Assembly (NCBI GenBank): GCA_001403755.1
Contig: CYUH01000015.1
Coordinates: 722,589-786,588 of the forward strand
Length of the DNA: 64,000 nt
Reading direction: 5' to 3'
From: Chryseobacterium senegalense
GTDB lineage: Bacteria; Bacteroidota; Bacteroidia; Flavobacteriales; Weeksellaceae
Shown: piece after piece, positions 1 to 8,856 of the stretch
Layout of the letters: each line of letters opens with the position of its first letter
Position numbering within the stretch: the first letter of the stretch is position 1
The notes under the pieces: generated by a model
The model's input: the letters and a program-made list of their open reading frames with translations, nothing else
Databases searched by the model: none
What the model was told of the DNA's origin: nothing
Position numbers and translations under genes: made by a program

Positions 1-320
1 ATGTGATGTTGGCCAAAAAACACGGTTGGGAAGTCATCACCATCAAAGATCTGTGGGTGAAACATCTTCGTCCGACGGCTTATAAATACAAAACTCAAAA
101 GGCCGAAAAATTAGGAGAGTATTTCTACAATATCGGTTTGAGTTTACCTTTAGCGGTAATTTCGTCAGGGAAATCCTCATTAAAGAACAGATCAATTGCT
201 GAATTTCTTCTCACGATGAAATCATTTCTAATACAAAAAGGGGAAAGAAATTTATCTAAGGAAGAAATCAAATATATCCGGAATTTACGGTGGAGTCAGA
301 TATTTAAAAAAAAATTTTAA
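1..320 (+). CDS. C-terminal part of a family 2 glycosyltransferase (5' truncated by window)
   Basis: The reading frame is open to the left edge, so only about the last 105 residues are visible and the true start lies outside. The catalytic GT-A part is absent. What remains (KDLWVKHLRP, then EKLGEYFYNIGLSLPLA and a closing IRNLRW) resembles the tail of flavobacterial GT2 enzymes as I recall it; no catalytic motif can be checked. Such enzymes move sugars from nucleotide donors during surface polysaccharide synthesis, which fits the flippase and FkbM genes nearby. The stop lies 15 bp before the GxxExxY gene. Confidence 0.55.
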   Translation, partial: VMLAKKHGWEVITIKDLWVKHLRPTAYKYKTQKAEKLGEYFYNIGLSLPLAVISSGKSSLKNRSIAEFLLTMKSFLIQKGERNLSKEEIKYIRNLRWSQIFKKKF

Positions 321-335
321 CCACATAGTTTCATT

Positions 336-749
336 ATGGTCACGAAAAAATATTTGGATAATTTGACATACGAGATCATTGGAAGTGCGATTGAGGTTCA
401 TAAAACGATGGGCAGAGGTCTCTTAGAAAGCGTATATCACGAGTGTTTAAAAGAAGAGTTAAGACATAGGAAAATAAATTTTCTATCAGAGCTAAAACTC
501 CCGGTGATCTATAAGAAGAAATTACTGAATGTTGATTTTCGTTGCGATTTATTTGTCGAAAATAGTATTGTAGTAGAGCTAAAAAGTGTGCACGAATTAA
601 TTCCGATCCACGAAGCACAACTTTTGACCTATATGAAACTATTAAAATGTCCGAAGGGCATTCTAATTAATTTTAATTCTGCTAATATTTTCAGAGAAGG
701 TCAAAAGACCTTTGTTAACGAATATTTCAGTGGTTTGCAAAACGAATAA
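336..749 (+). CDS. GxxExxY family protein (PD-(D/E)XK nuclease-like fold)
   Basis: A 137-residue protein with the family signature GLLESVY at residues 28-34 (G28, E31, Y34). A PD-(D/E)XK-like core follows: D71 in CDLFV and E81-x-K83 in VELK. Length matches the family. The fold is nuclease-like, but no substrate has been settled for the family as far as I know. It is common in Bacteroidetes, often as an isolated gene near polysaccharide loci, as here. It starts 15 bp after the glycosyltransferase stop. The role is unknown. Confidence 0.88.
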   Translation: MVTKKYLDNLTYEIIGSAIEVHKTMGRGLLESVYHECLKEELRHRKINFLSELKLPVIYKKKLLNVDFRCDLFVENSIVVELKSVHELIPIHEAQLLTYMKLLKCPKGILINFNSANIFREGQKTFVNEYFSGLQNE

Positions 750-795
750 ACCTATAAATCTATGTGGTTAATTACCAAGTAATAACAGTCGAATC

Positions 796-2415
796 ATGAA
801 AAGTATAATTGCAATTCTTTTATTTTTTTACGGGATGTTCTCCGCGCAAAAAAATACTGATCTAATTATTACGAACGCGAAAATTTATACCGTGAACCAG
901 AATTTCGATGTAATGGAATCGATGGCGGTTTCCAACGGAAAAATTCTGGCAGTAGGAAAAAGCAAAGATATTCTGAAGAAGTATAAATCTGAAAATATTC
1001 AGAATCTTGACGGAAAATTTGTTTTTCCGGGATTTATCGATGCGCACTGCCACTTCACAGGTTATGCAACCGATCAATGGAAATGCGAATTGTGGGGTAC
1101 AAAATCCTGGGACGAGATCATTCAAAAATTGACCGATTATTCCCAAAATGCGCCTATGGAATGGTTGTACGGAAGAAGTTGGGATCAAAATGATTGGCCG
1201 GTAAAAGAGTTTCCGAACAAAGCAAAACTCGATGAATTGTTTCCGAATCGTCCGGTATATCTGAAACGAGTGGACGGACATGCAGCGATTGCTAACCAAA
1301 AAGCGCTTGATATAGCCGGAATTACAGTGAATTCTAAAATAAATGGCGGCGAAATTGAGGTGAAGAACGGTAAACTCACGGGAATTCTCGTCGATAATGC
1401 CATGCTTTTGGTGGAAAAACACATTCCTGAAATCAGTGATGAAATGGCCATTAGATATTTTCAAGATTTGCAGAAAACCTGTTTTTCTTATGGACTTACT
1501 TCTCTTCACGACTGCGGAATTTCAACTCATACGTTCTCGCTTCTGGAAGAAATGCAGAAGCAGGACAAACTTCGGATGAAAATTTTTGCTTTGCTAGAAG
1601 ACAATCCTACAACTTATGATGAATGGATTAAAAAAGGAAGATTCACCAACGGGAATATCACGTTCGGCGGCTACAAAGTGTATTCCGACGGTGCGCTTGG
1701 CTCGCGAGGAGCATGTTTGATTCACGATTATTCAGATAAAAAAGGTTGGAAAGGTTTTTTGTTGAGCAATCAACAACATTTTGAAACTTTAGCTAAAAAT
1801 CTTAAAAAGAGTGATTTGCAAATGTGTACCCACGCCATTGGAGATTCTGCAAACCGGACGATTCTTAAAATTTATGGCGATGTTTTAGGCATAAAAAACG
1901 ACAGAAGATGGCGAATTGAGCACGCACAGATTGTCGATAAAAATGACTTTAACTTGTTCGGTAAATATTCCATTATTCCTTCAGTTCAGCCTACTCATGC
2001 GACTTCGGATATGTATTGGGCGGAAGAAAGATTGGGAAAAGAGAGACTGAAATATTCTTACGCCTACGAAGATTTATTGAAACAGAACGGCTGGCTTCCT
2101 CTGGGAACCGATTTTCCGGTAGAAGAAATCAATCCGATAAAAACCTTTTTCGCCGCGGTTGCCAGAAAAGATGATAAAAATTTTCCTGCCAACGGTTTCC
2201 AGAAAGAAAATGCGTTAACCAGAGAACAAGCATTGCGCGGAATGACGATTTGGGCCGCAAAATCTGCTTTCCAAGAAAAAGAATTGGGGAGTTTGGAAGT
2301 GGGGAAATCTGCGGATTTTGTGGTTTTGAATCAGGATTTAATCAATGTTGATGAAAATAAAATCTTAGAAACTAAGGTTTTGGAAACTTATAGTTCAGGT
2401 AAAAAAGTGCATTAA
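796..2415 (+). CDS. Exported amidohydrolase, YtcJ type
   Basis: A 539-residue metal-dependent hydrolase of the YtcJ-like (amidohydrolase family 3) group. An N-terminal signal peptide (about residues 1-17, ending MFSAQ) points to the periplasm. The metal-binding DAHCHF motif lies near residue 84, followed by conserved SDGALGSRGA, HAIGDSANR and TDFPVE motifs of the TIM-barrel. Members hydrolyse C-N bonds in cyclic amides or related compounds; the substrate here cannot be read from sequence. The next gene starts 2 bp downstream, so the two may be co-transcribed. Confidence 0.88.
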   Translation: MKSIIAILLFFYGMFSAQKNTDLIITNAKIYTVNQNFDVMESMAVSNGKILAVGKSKDILKKYKSENIQNLDGKFVFPGFIDAHCHFTGYATDQWKCELWGTKSWDEIIQKLTDYSQNAPMEWLYGRSWDQNDWPVKEFPNKAKLDELFPNRPVYLKRVDGHAAIANQKALDIAGITVNSKINGGEIEVKNGKLTGILVDNAMLLVEKHIPEISDEMAIRYFQDLQKTCFSYGLTSLHDCGISTHTFSLLEEMQKQDKLRMKIFALLEDNPTTYDEWIKKGRFTNGNITFGGYKVYSDGALGSRGACLIHDYSDKKGWKGFLLSNQQHFETLAKNLKKSDLQMCTHAIGDSANRTILKIYGDVLGIKNDRRWRIEHAQIVDKNDFNLFGKYSIIPSVQPTHATSDMYWAEERLGKERLKYSYAYEDLLKQNGWLPLGTDFPVEEINPIKTFFAAVARKDDKNFPANGFQKENALTREQALRGMTIWAAKSAFQEKELGSLEVGKSADFVVLNQDLINVDENKILETKVLETYSSGKKVH

Positions 2416-2417
2416 TT

Positions 2418-3476
2418 TTGAAGAAAATCGCCTACATCGAACTCGATACGCATGCGGAAATTGCTGCGAATTTTATGGAATTAATGAATGAGTCCCGCGA
2501 GTTTTCTGTGGATTATTATTTTAGTGAAAAAATCCTCAAAACTTTAGGATTAAATTTAACTGAAAATATAAAAAAAACAAAATCAGAAAAGCTTTTTCAA
2601 CAATTATCAACTGTTGATTATCAACTTGTTATTATTGGAACTGTTCACCGGTATTTTAATGTATTCAATCAAATATCCCGAAAATTTAATACTTCTGTCA
2701 TTATTCATAATCTGAATTTTACAAGCATTTCCAGGTTTCAACTTTTTAAGAATGTTTTTAAAAGCGATGTTAAATACCGTTTGAAACTTTTACTAAAGGA
2801 AGATTTGTTTTCAGCGACTGAAGTTTATAAAACTTCAAGAAACCTGTTGGTTTTAGATGAAAGTTTAGTTCAGAAAAATTCGGATCTTACTTTGAAATTT
2901 CTTCCTGTCTTCTTTAATAATGATTATTCCGCAGACAGAAAATCAATCCAAACCATTGTAATACCGGGAACCGTTTCTCAGGCGCGGCGAGACTATTTTC
3001 ATGTTTTAAAAAAAATTAAATCTTTTAAAACTAACAATCATTTTCGATTTGTTTTTTTAGGAAAAGCCGATGGAAAAGAACTTTTGTGGCTGAAGGAATT
3101 TGAGAAAACTAAACCGGAAAATATTGCCATTCAATATTTTACAGACAAAGTTTCCCAACAAACTTTCGATGATTGGATGCGAAAAGCCGATATTCTATGG
3201 TGTCCGATTCAAAATAAGACGGAATTTTTCAGCCAAAAAGAATTTTATGGCAATACGAAAATGAGCGGAAATATTGGTGATGCGATTAAATATGGAAAAC
3301 TGGCGATCTTTCCGGAAAATTATCCGAATTCGCATCGATTTATTATTTCCGAAAGCAAGGATGTAGAAGAACAGCTTTTAAATGATCAAACGTTAATGAC
3401 TTACGATTTTGGAGAAAATTTTGCTCGTGAAAAAGTGCGGAAAAATTTAGAACAAAAACTTCTGACGCTTCTTTAA
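2418..3476 (+). CDS. Glycosyltransferase-like protein of unknown specificity
   Basis: A 352-residue cytoplasmic protein with no signal peptide. It starts with TTG 2 bp after the amidohydrolase stop; the following MKKIAYIELDTHAE is a natural beginning of a Rossmann-like N-terminal domain. The C-terminal half (ADILWCPI, then MSGNIGDAIKYGKLAIFPENY) resembles the donor-side domain of GT-B glycosyltransferases, where a 'no longer hidden, now displayed' pattern of small residues binds the nucleotide sugar. Its stop overlaps the convergent flippase stop by 4 bp. The family assignment is inference. Confidence 0.55.
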   Translation: MKKIAYIELDTHAEIAANFMELMNESREFSVDYYFSEKILKTLGLNLTENIKKTKSEKLFQQLSTVDYQLVIIGTVHRYFNVFNQISRKFNTSVIIHNLNFTSISRFQLFKNVFKSDVKYRLKLLLKEDLFSATEVYKTSRNLLVLDESLVQKNSDLTLKFLPVFFNNDYSADRKSIQTIVIPGTVSQARRDYFHVLKKIKSFKTNNHFRFVFLGKADGKELLWLKEFEKTKPENIAIQYFTDKVSQQTFDDWMRKADILWCPIQNKTEFFSQKEFYGNTKMSGNIGDAIKYGKLAIFPENYPNSHRFIISESKDVEEQLLNDQTLMTYDFGENFAREKVRKNLEQKLLTLL

Positions 3477-4951
3477 AACTTAAAAATACTTCCCAGAAAT
3501 TTTTTGTTGATATATTCTTCCAATGGAAAAATTTTCAGGAAATAATTCCCGATAAAAAACAATATCAAAAGAATGGAAGGTTTGTAAATTAAATTTACAA
3601 AACTGCTTTTGAAATCGGGCAGAATAATCGCTACGGTAATTCCTAAAGTCCCGATAATCAGGGCGTAAATCATTTCGATTGTCAAAGGGAAAACTCCAAA
3701 TTTGATGTAATTGAAAGTAATTTTGGCAATGTTGAAAAGCGTTAAAGAAATTGAAGTCGCAATCGCTACACCGAAAAGCTCGAGATTGGTGTTTTTAAGA
3801 AAATAAATATTCAGCAAAACCGTGGTCACCGCTAGAAAAAGCATCACGACAATATTAAAACGGTAATATTTCGAGAGTGAAATGATATGTCCATTAAATC
3901 CGGTCGCCAAATCGAAAAGCATTGCGAAACCGAGCACCCAAATTACAGGTTCCGATTTTCGCAAAAGTTCGCCATTCTTGATGAAATGCGTCAGATACGG
4001 GAAACCTACCAACACGCAAGAAAGTAAAACCAAACCTAGGAAAAATAAAATGAGAGAAGATTTTTTGTGCAAACGATCGAGTTCTTCGTAGTCGTTTTCT
4101 GCAAGATGTTTATTGATAATCGGCGCGGAAATACTGTACAATCCCATTGCTGGAACCGTGATTAGTGAAATGATAGAGTAGAGCGTGTTGTACACTCCAT
4201 TTGGCTCGAAACCTAGGAATTCACCGATCATCACACTGTCGATTCTCACCGCGATAAAATTCCCGATATTTCCCAAAAACCCGTAGAAACTGTAGTTCAT
4301 CACTTCTTTCCAAAGATTGTCTTTTTTTATATAATTGGTGGAAAAATCAGGTTTCAGTTTTTCGAGTCGGTTGGTGTAGTAAACGTAGCCAAAAAGCCCT
4401 AAAATAAAAATTCCGATAAAGAAAAGATAAGCTGCTTTTTCAGGAAAACCAATATAAAAGAAAAGGCAAAAAGCTCCTAAATTGGCAATTTTCGGTAGTA
4501 AATTTTCAAAAATATTCGGAACGACAATTCGCTTGAAATTTGAAAGATATTTGTTGAAAACCGCACTGAAAGCAAGCACGAGAATCAGCGGTAAAATCAG
4601 GCGCTTCATTTGCCACATCTCGGTTTCCTGAAGTTTTGGAAACAGCAGATTCACGGCGAAATAACCGATAAGAAAGATAATGAAATTCAGCAGGATTCCC
4701 AATAAAGAAAGCGAAAGGAAATTTTGGTGTTTCCCGTCTTGGTACGTTTGGTTGAAAAATTTAACATTAGAAAAAGATAATCCGAAAACCACTACCGGCA
4801 GTAGCATTTCGGCTGTAGGAAGTACATAGCGAAGTTTTCCGTAGAATTCCATATCGTGAGGAAACACGAAAATTGCCGAAAAAGTTCCGAGCAAAAATCC
4901 GAGATATCCAACCACGGAATATTTAAAACCCTGTCGCGCAACTACACTCAT
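3473..4951 (-). CDS. Polysaccharide flippase (Wzx/MATE-like membrane protein)
   Basis: A 492-residue protein with about 12-14 hydrophobic segments spread over its whole length and short charged loops, typical of the MOP superfamily exporters that flip lipid-linked oligosaccharides across the inner membrane. The N-terminus (RQGFKYSVVGYLGFLLG) is typical of this group. The start overlaps the stop of the upstream FkbM gene by 4 bp (ATGA), showing translational coupling. Together with the sugar enzymes here it probably serves a surface glycan. Confidence 0.85.
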   Translation of the reverse strand: MSVVARQGFKYSVVGYLGFLLGTFSAIFVFPHDMEFYGKLRYVLPTAEMLLPVVVFGLSFSNVKFFNQTYQDGKHQNFLSLSLLGILLNFIIFLIGYFAVNLLFPKLQETEMWQMKRLILPLILVLAFSAVFNKYLSNFKRIVVPNIFENLLPKIANLGAFCLFFYIGFPEKAAYLFFIGIFILGLFGYVYYTNRLEKLKPDFSTNYIKKDNLWKEVMNYSFYGFLGNIGNFIAVRIDSVMIGEFLGFEPNGVYNTLYSIISLITVPAMGLYSISAPIINKHLAENDYEELDRLHKKSSLILFFLGLVLLSCVLVGFPYLTHFIKNGELLRKSEPVIWVLGFAMLFDLATGFNGHIISLSKYYRFNIVVMLFLAVTTVLLNIYFLKNTNLELFGVAIATSISLTLFNIAKITFNYIKFGVFPLTIEMIYALIIGTLGITVAIILPDFKSSFVNLIYKPSILLILFFIGNYFLKIFPLEEYINKKFLGSIFKF

Positions 4952-5760
4952 ATTTTTTCGGTTTTCTGGGATTTAGGAATGAAAATCATGTTGTTGATGT
5001 AAGCTTGTTTTGTCCCAACGGTGCGCTCAGAATTTTCGAAAATTATTTTTTCATCGAGTTTTTCTAGATTAAATGTTTTTCGGTTGAGGAAAAAAGTTTG
5101 ATAACCCCAATTTTCAATTTCTGAAATCAGCTGATATAGCGGTTCCGAGTGATGTCTTTGCTCCATTTCGACCATCATGCTTGGTTGGAATTTTTCGATG
5201 ATGTCTTTTGCACCTCGCAAAGTTTGCATTTCGTTGCCTTCAACATCAATTTTTATGAAATCAATTTTTGTTAAATTTTCCTGCTCAGCCCAATCGTCCA
5301 GTTTCATTACCTTCACTTGTTGCAAAACATGTTTGGTTTCATCAATTTCTCGATAGTCCAATTGTAAAGTTCCGCGGGTATTATATTTTTTTCCCTTAAT
5401 AATAGGGACTTTAAATGTTGCAATTTCATTTTTATCGGAAAGAGCCAAAGGAAAAATATTGGCTTTTGGAAAAATCCGCTTCAGGCGTGTATATAGATCT
5501 GCGTTAGGTTCGAAAGCGAAGATATTTTTGGGAGATAGTTTGTTTTCCAGTTGAAAAATAAAACTTCCGGCATTGGCTCCGATATCCAAAAAAACTGCAT
5601 CGTTCTTTAAATAATCTTTTATCCAAAGTAATTCCGGTTCGAAATTTCTCTCCGAAAAATTTTCCCGAGTGATATTTTTTAAATTTTTAAAATATCTTTT
5701 CTTGTAAAATTGGGGAGCAACAAATTGTAAATTTTCGGCAATTCTTTGGTATAAAGACAT
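4948..5760 (-). CDS. FkbM family methyltransferase
   Basis: A SAM-dependent methyltransferase of the FkbM family, 270 residues from the chosen ATG (MSLYQRIAEN); an ATG 24 bp further upstream would add eight residues and cannot be excluded. The SAM-binding motif LDIGANAGSF lies near residue 60, followed by AFEPN (acidic ribose-binding position) and the family hallmark FIKIDVEGNE with LRGA. FkbM enzymes O-methylate sugars or polyketides; beside a flippase and glycosyltransferases, a surface-sugar substrate is likely. Confidence 0.88.
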   Translation of the reverse strand: MSLYQRIAENLQFVAPQFYKKRYFKNLKNITRENFSERNFEPELLWIKDYLKNDAVFLDIGANAGSFIFQLENKLSPKNIFAFEPNADLYTRLKRIFPKANIFPLALSDKNEIATFKVPIIKGKKYNTRGTLQLDYREIDETKHVLQQVKVMKLDDWAEQENLTKIDFIKIDVEGNEMQTLRGAKDIIEKFQPSMMVEMEQRHHSEPLYQLISEIENWGYQTFFLNRKTFNLEKLDEKIIFENSERTVGTKQAYINNMIFIPKSQKTEKI

Positions 5761-5886
5761 ACTTTTTTCCTTTGAGGGAAACAAAGATAGAAAAATATGT
5801 TAAATAAATGTTAAAACTTTAACGAAAGATGAAAAGGGTTTCCTTAGAGCGAGCTAATCCTTATCTTTAACAATCAAAAAATTTTT

Positions 5887-7512
5887 ATGAAAAAATTCTT
5901 TATTCTCGCAGGTTTTTCTGCGCTTATTTCTTGCGGTTCGCTTAATCATTCTTCAAAACAAAATTTTACTTGGGAAGGTGCGAATATGTATTTTTTGCTG
6001 ACTGATCGTTTCAAAAATGGTGATACTTCAAATGATGTAAATTTTGATAGGAAAGAAAAAGCAGCTGTCTTGCGTGGCTTTGAAGGTGGAGATTTAAGAG
6101 GGATTATTCAGAAAATTGATGACAACTATTTTACCGATTTGGGAATCAATGCGATTTGGATGACGCCGATTGTGGAGCAAATCCACGGTGCAACCGACGA
6201 AGGTACCGGCAAAACTTATGCTTTTCACGGTTATTGGGCGAAAGATTGGACCAATCTTGATCCAAATTTTGGTACAAAAGAAGAGCTGAAAGAATTGGTT
6301 GAGAAAGCTCATGCAAAAGGAATTCGTGTAGTTTTGGATGCGGTGGTTAATCACACCGGTCCGGTTACGGCTATTGATCCGGCTTATCCCAATTCATGGG
6401 TACGTACTTCGCCACAATGTCAATATAACAATTACCAAAATACCACCGCATGTACGTTGGTTGCTAATCTTCCGGACGTTTTAACAGAATCTAATCTTCC
6501 CGCTGAGCTTCCTGAAATGTTGATCGAGAAGTGGAAGAAAGAAGGCAGATATGAAGCGGAAATAAAATCTTTGAACGAGTTTTTCGCGAGAACCGGTTAT
6601 CCGAAAGCGCCGAAATATTATATTATGAAATGGCTTGCGGATTATGTTGAAGAGTTTGGAATTGACGGCTATCGTGTGGATACTGTAAAGCATACGAACG
6701 AAGATGTGTGGAAAGATTTTCAGAAAATTTGCCAGGAGGCTTTTGATATCTACAAAAGAAAAAATCCATCGAAAGTATTGGATAATAACCTGTTTTTCAC
6801 CGTCGGCGAAATTTACGGTTATGGGATTTCCCAGAAGCAAGATTACGATTTTGGTGATAAAAAAGTAAACTATTACCAAAACGGTTTCAAATCTTTAATT
6901 AATTTCGATTTCAAAGGTGACGCAAATAAATCTTATGAAGAACTGTTTTCAAATTATTCAAAACTTCTGCACGGCGATCTGAACGGAAAAACCGTAATGA
7001 ATTATCTAACTTCACATGACGACGGTTCTCCTTTTGATAAAGAAAGAAAAAAAACTTTTGAGGCCGGAACCAAACTTTTGCTCGCGCCGGGAATTTCACA
7101 AGTTTACTATGGTGACGAAACCGCCAGAGATTTAACTATTGAAGGTGCTTCCGGTGACGCCACACTTCGAAGCAACATGAACTGGAACGATGTTCAGAAT
7201 AATGCTGAGACGAAAAAACTGTTAGTACATTACCAGAAATTAGGAAAATTCCGTGCAGATCATCCTGCAGTGGGAGCGGGGGTTCATCTAATGGTTTCGT
7301 CGTCGCCTTACTGGTTTACAAGAACTTTCAATACCGACAAAGTTTTGATTGGTTTGGATTTAAATACAGGAACCAAAGAAGTTTCTGTAACAGGTATTTT
7401 CGAAAACGGCACAAAACTCCGCGATGCGTATTCCGGCAAAACGATAAAAGTTGAAAACGGAAAAGCAATAATCAATACTGAATTTTCGTTGGTTTTGTTT
7501 GAACAGGTTTAA
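5887..7512 (+). CDS. Alpha-amylase family lipoprotein (GH13)
   Basis: A 541-residue glycoside hydrolase family 13 enzyme that cleaves alpha-glucan bonds. The N-terminus is a lipoprotein signal with lipobox LISC (Cys16), so it is anchored in the envelope. All GH13 regions are visible: DAVVNH (151-156), GYRVDTVKH with R263 and nucleophile D265, VGEIYG with acid/base E308, and HDD (377-379). The Cys-containing stretch between regions I and II is an insertion in domain B. The exported thioredoxin-like gene follows after 2 bp. Confidence 0.93.
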   Translation: MKKFFILAGFSALISCGSLNHSSKQNFTWEGANMYFLLTDRFKNGDTSNDVNFDRKEKAAVLRGFEGGDLRGIIQKIDDNYFTDLGINAIWMTPIVEQIHGATDEGTGKTYAFHGYWAKDWTNLDPNFGTKEELKELVEKAHAKGIRVVLDAVVNHTGPVTAIDPAYPNSWVRTSPQCQYNNYQNTTACTLVANLPDVLTESNLPAELPEMLIEKWKKEGRYEAEIKSLNEFFARTGYPKAPKYYIMKWLADYVEEFGIDGYRVDTVKHTNEDVWKDFQKICQEAFDIYKRKNPSKVLDNNLFFTVGEIYGYGISQKQDYDFGDKKVNYYQNGFKSLINFDFKGDANKSYEELFSNYSKLLHGDLNGKTVMNYLTSHDDGSPFDKERKKTFEAGTKLLLAPGISQVYYGDETARDLTIEGASGDATLRSNMNWNDVQNNAETKKLLVHYQKLGKFRADHPAVGAGVHLMVSSSPYWFTRTFNTDKVLIGLDLNTGTKEVSVTGIFENGTKLRDAYSGKTIKVENGKAIINTEFSLVLFEQV

Positions 7513-7514
7513 AG

Positions 7515-8030
7515 ATGAAAAAAATATTCAGTTTAGTCATTTTATTCATTTCGTGTACGGTTTTTTCACAGAAAGTTCCGGCAGTAAACAAAACATCGTT
7601 TTCTAAGGAAGCCTTAGCACAAAAAATTACCTCGCAAAACGGTAAAAAGCTTTCGGTTTCAGAAGTTCTGAAACAGCATGAAGGCAAAATTTTAATCATC
7701 GATTTCTGGGCAAGCTGGTGCCGCGACTGTATCCTTGCATTGCCTTCTACAAAAGAACTGAAAGAGAAAAATCCTGAGATTGAATTTGTTTATTTTTCCC
7801 TCGACCGTTCGCATGACCAATGGAAAAAAGGTCTGGAAAAATACCAGATTGCAGAAAATGAAAATTATTGGTTTGATGAAGGATGGAAAAATAATTTCAA
7901 TAATTATATCGACCTGAACTGGGTTCCGAGATTTATGGTAATCGATCAAAAAGGGACGATTGCTAATTACTATTCCATCAATCCAAAAGATCCGGAACTT
8001 CAGAAAACATTAAATTCTTTAAAAAATTAA
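7515..8030 (+). CDS. Exported thioredoxin-like protein (TlpA/ResA type)
   Basis: A 171-residue protein with an N-terminal signal peptide (about 1-19) and a thioredoxin fold carrying WASWCRDC, redox cysteines C69 and C72. The later cis-proline segment WVPRFMVID supports the fold. Such proteins reduce or transfer disulfides in the periplasm. It is 2 bp downstream of the GH13 lipoprotein gene, whose product has Cys residues in its catalytic domain, so a folding partner is possible but unproven. The stop faces the convergent DUF2461 gene 19 bp away. Confidence 0.88.
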   Translation: MKKIFSLVILFISCTVFSQKVPAVNKTSFSKEALAQKITSQNGKKLSVSEVLKQHEGKILIIDFWASWCRDCILALPSTKELKEKNPEIEFVYFSLDRSHDQWKKGLEKYQIAENENYWFDEGWKNNFNNYIDLNWVPRFMVIDQKGTIANYYSINPKDPELQKTLNSLKN

Positions 8031-8049
8031 AGGATTTTTACGTTAAATA

Positions 8050-8715
8050 TTACAAAAACGGCGCACTCAGAAAATCATTGAGCGGTTTTATTGATTGGAA
8101 AATCTTGGCCATGTTTTTCGTGGCATTTTCCTGCATCAAAGCGTAATCAGAGATCGGATGAACAACGATAAAGTTTTTTAATTTCAAAAATTCTGCCATC
8201 GGATCGTCTTTCTCGAAACCATTGGGAACTCTTTGCAGCTTACCTTCAACACTCAGTCCGCGGAAATTATTACGGAAATCGTCTTGTTGTAGAATTTCTT
8301 GAAATTCTTTGGCGTTTATCGAAATTTCCTTGCGTATGTCTTTTAAAACAGAAGGTTCCGGCTGGTAAACTCCTCCGGCGAGAAAAGATTTTCCCGGTTC
8401 GATATGTAAGTAATATCCGGAAATTTTATTGCCTTTTCCCATTCCCAAACCTGCGCCGAAGTTGGTTTTATAGGGCGATTTATCTTTAGAAAAACGCACA
8501 TCACGATAAATGCGATAGAGCGATTTCTTGGCATCAATTTTCATGATTTCTTCATCAAAAGCTCCAATTTTTTCAATTAAATTTTCTACTAAATTCAAAA
8601 CATTTTGGTGAGCAGCGATATATTGATATTTATTTTCTGTAAACCATTCGCGATTATTGTTCTTTGAAAGATTTTTAAGAAAATGGAGTGTTGAAGCTTC
8701 TATTTTAGAGGACAT
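8050..8715 (-). CDS. DUF2461 domain protein
   Basis: A 221-residue protein of the DUF2461 (TIGR02453) family. Recognisable family features are FLKNLSKNNNREWF near the N-terminus, RIYRDVRFSKDKSPYKTNFG in the middle, then YYLHIEPG and GGVYQPE. The ATG giving MSSKIEAS is preferred; an upstream ATG would add seven residues (MDLNLSN). There is no signal peptide. The biochemical function of the family is not established. The gene is single and convergent with the thioredoxin-like gene. Confidence 0.9.
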   Translation of the reverse strand: MSSKIEASTLHFLKNLSKNNNREWFTENKYQYIAAHQNVLNLVENLIEKIGAFDEEIMKIDAKKSLYRIYRDVRFSKDKSPYKTNFGAGLGMGKGNKISGYYLHIEPGKSFLAGGVYQPEPSVLKDIRKEISINAKEFQEILQQDDFRNNFRGLSVEGKLQRVPNGFEKDDPMAEFLKLKNFIVVHPISDYALMQENATKNMAKIFQSIKPLNDFLSAPFL

Positions 8716-8828
8716 ATTGCTTAGATTTAAGTCCAAATTTACTGAAAAATTGGAGTTGTACGGTAATTATTGTATTCTTTAAGATAAATTTAATAAAACA
8801 ATGTAATTTTTATCAATTCAAAAAAACG

Positions 8829-8836
8829 TATATTTG
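8829..8836 (+). promoter_or_regulatory. -7 promoter box before DEAD-box helicase
   Basis: TATATTTG matches the Bacteroidetes primary sigma -7 consensus TAnnTTTG exactly, 20 bp before the helicase ATG. No convincing TTTG -33 box is seen upstream. Confidence 0.6.
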
Positions 8837-8856
8837 CAAAATATTTAATATACTTA

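Noticed and set aside
862-1509. 215-residue frame on the minus strand of the amidohydrolase
   Set aside because: It lies wholly inside a well-supported gene on the other strand and has no recognisable motif.
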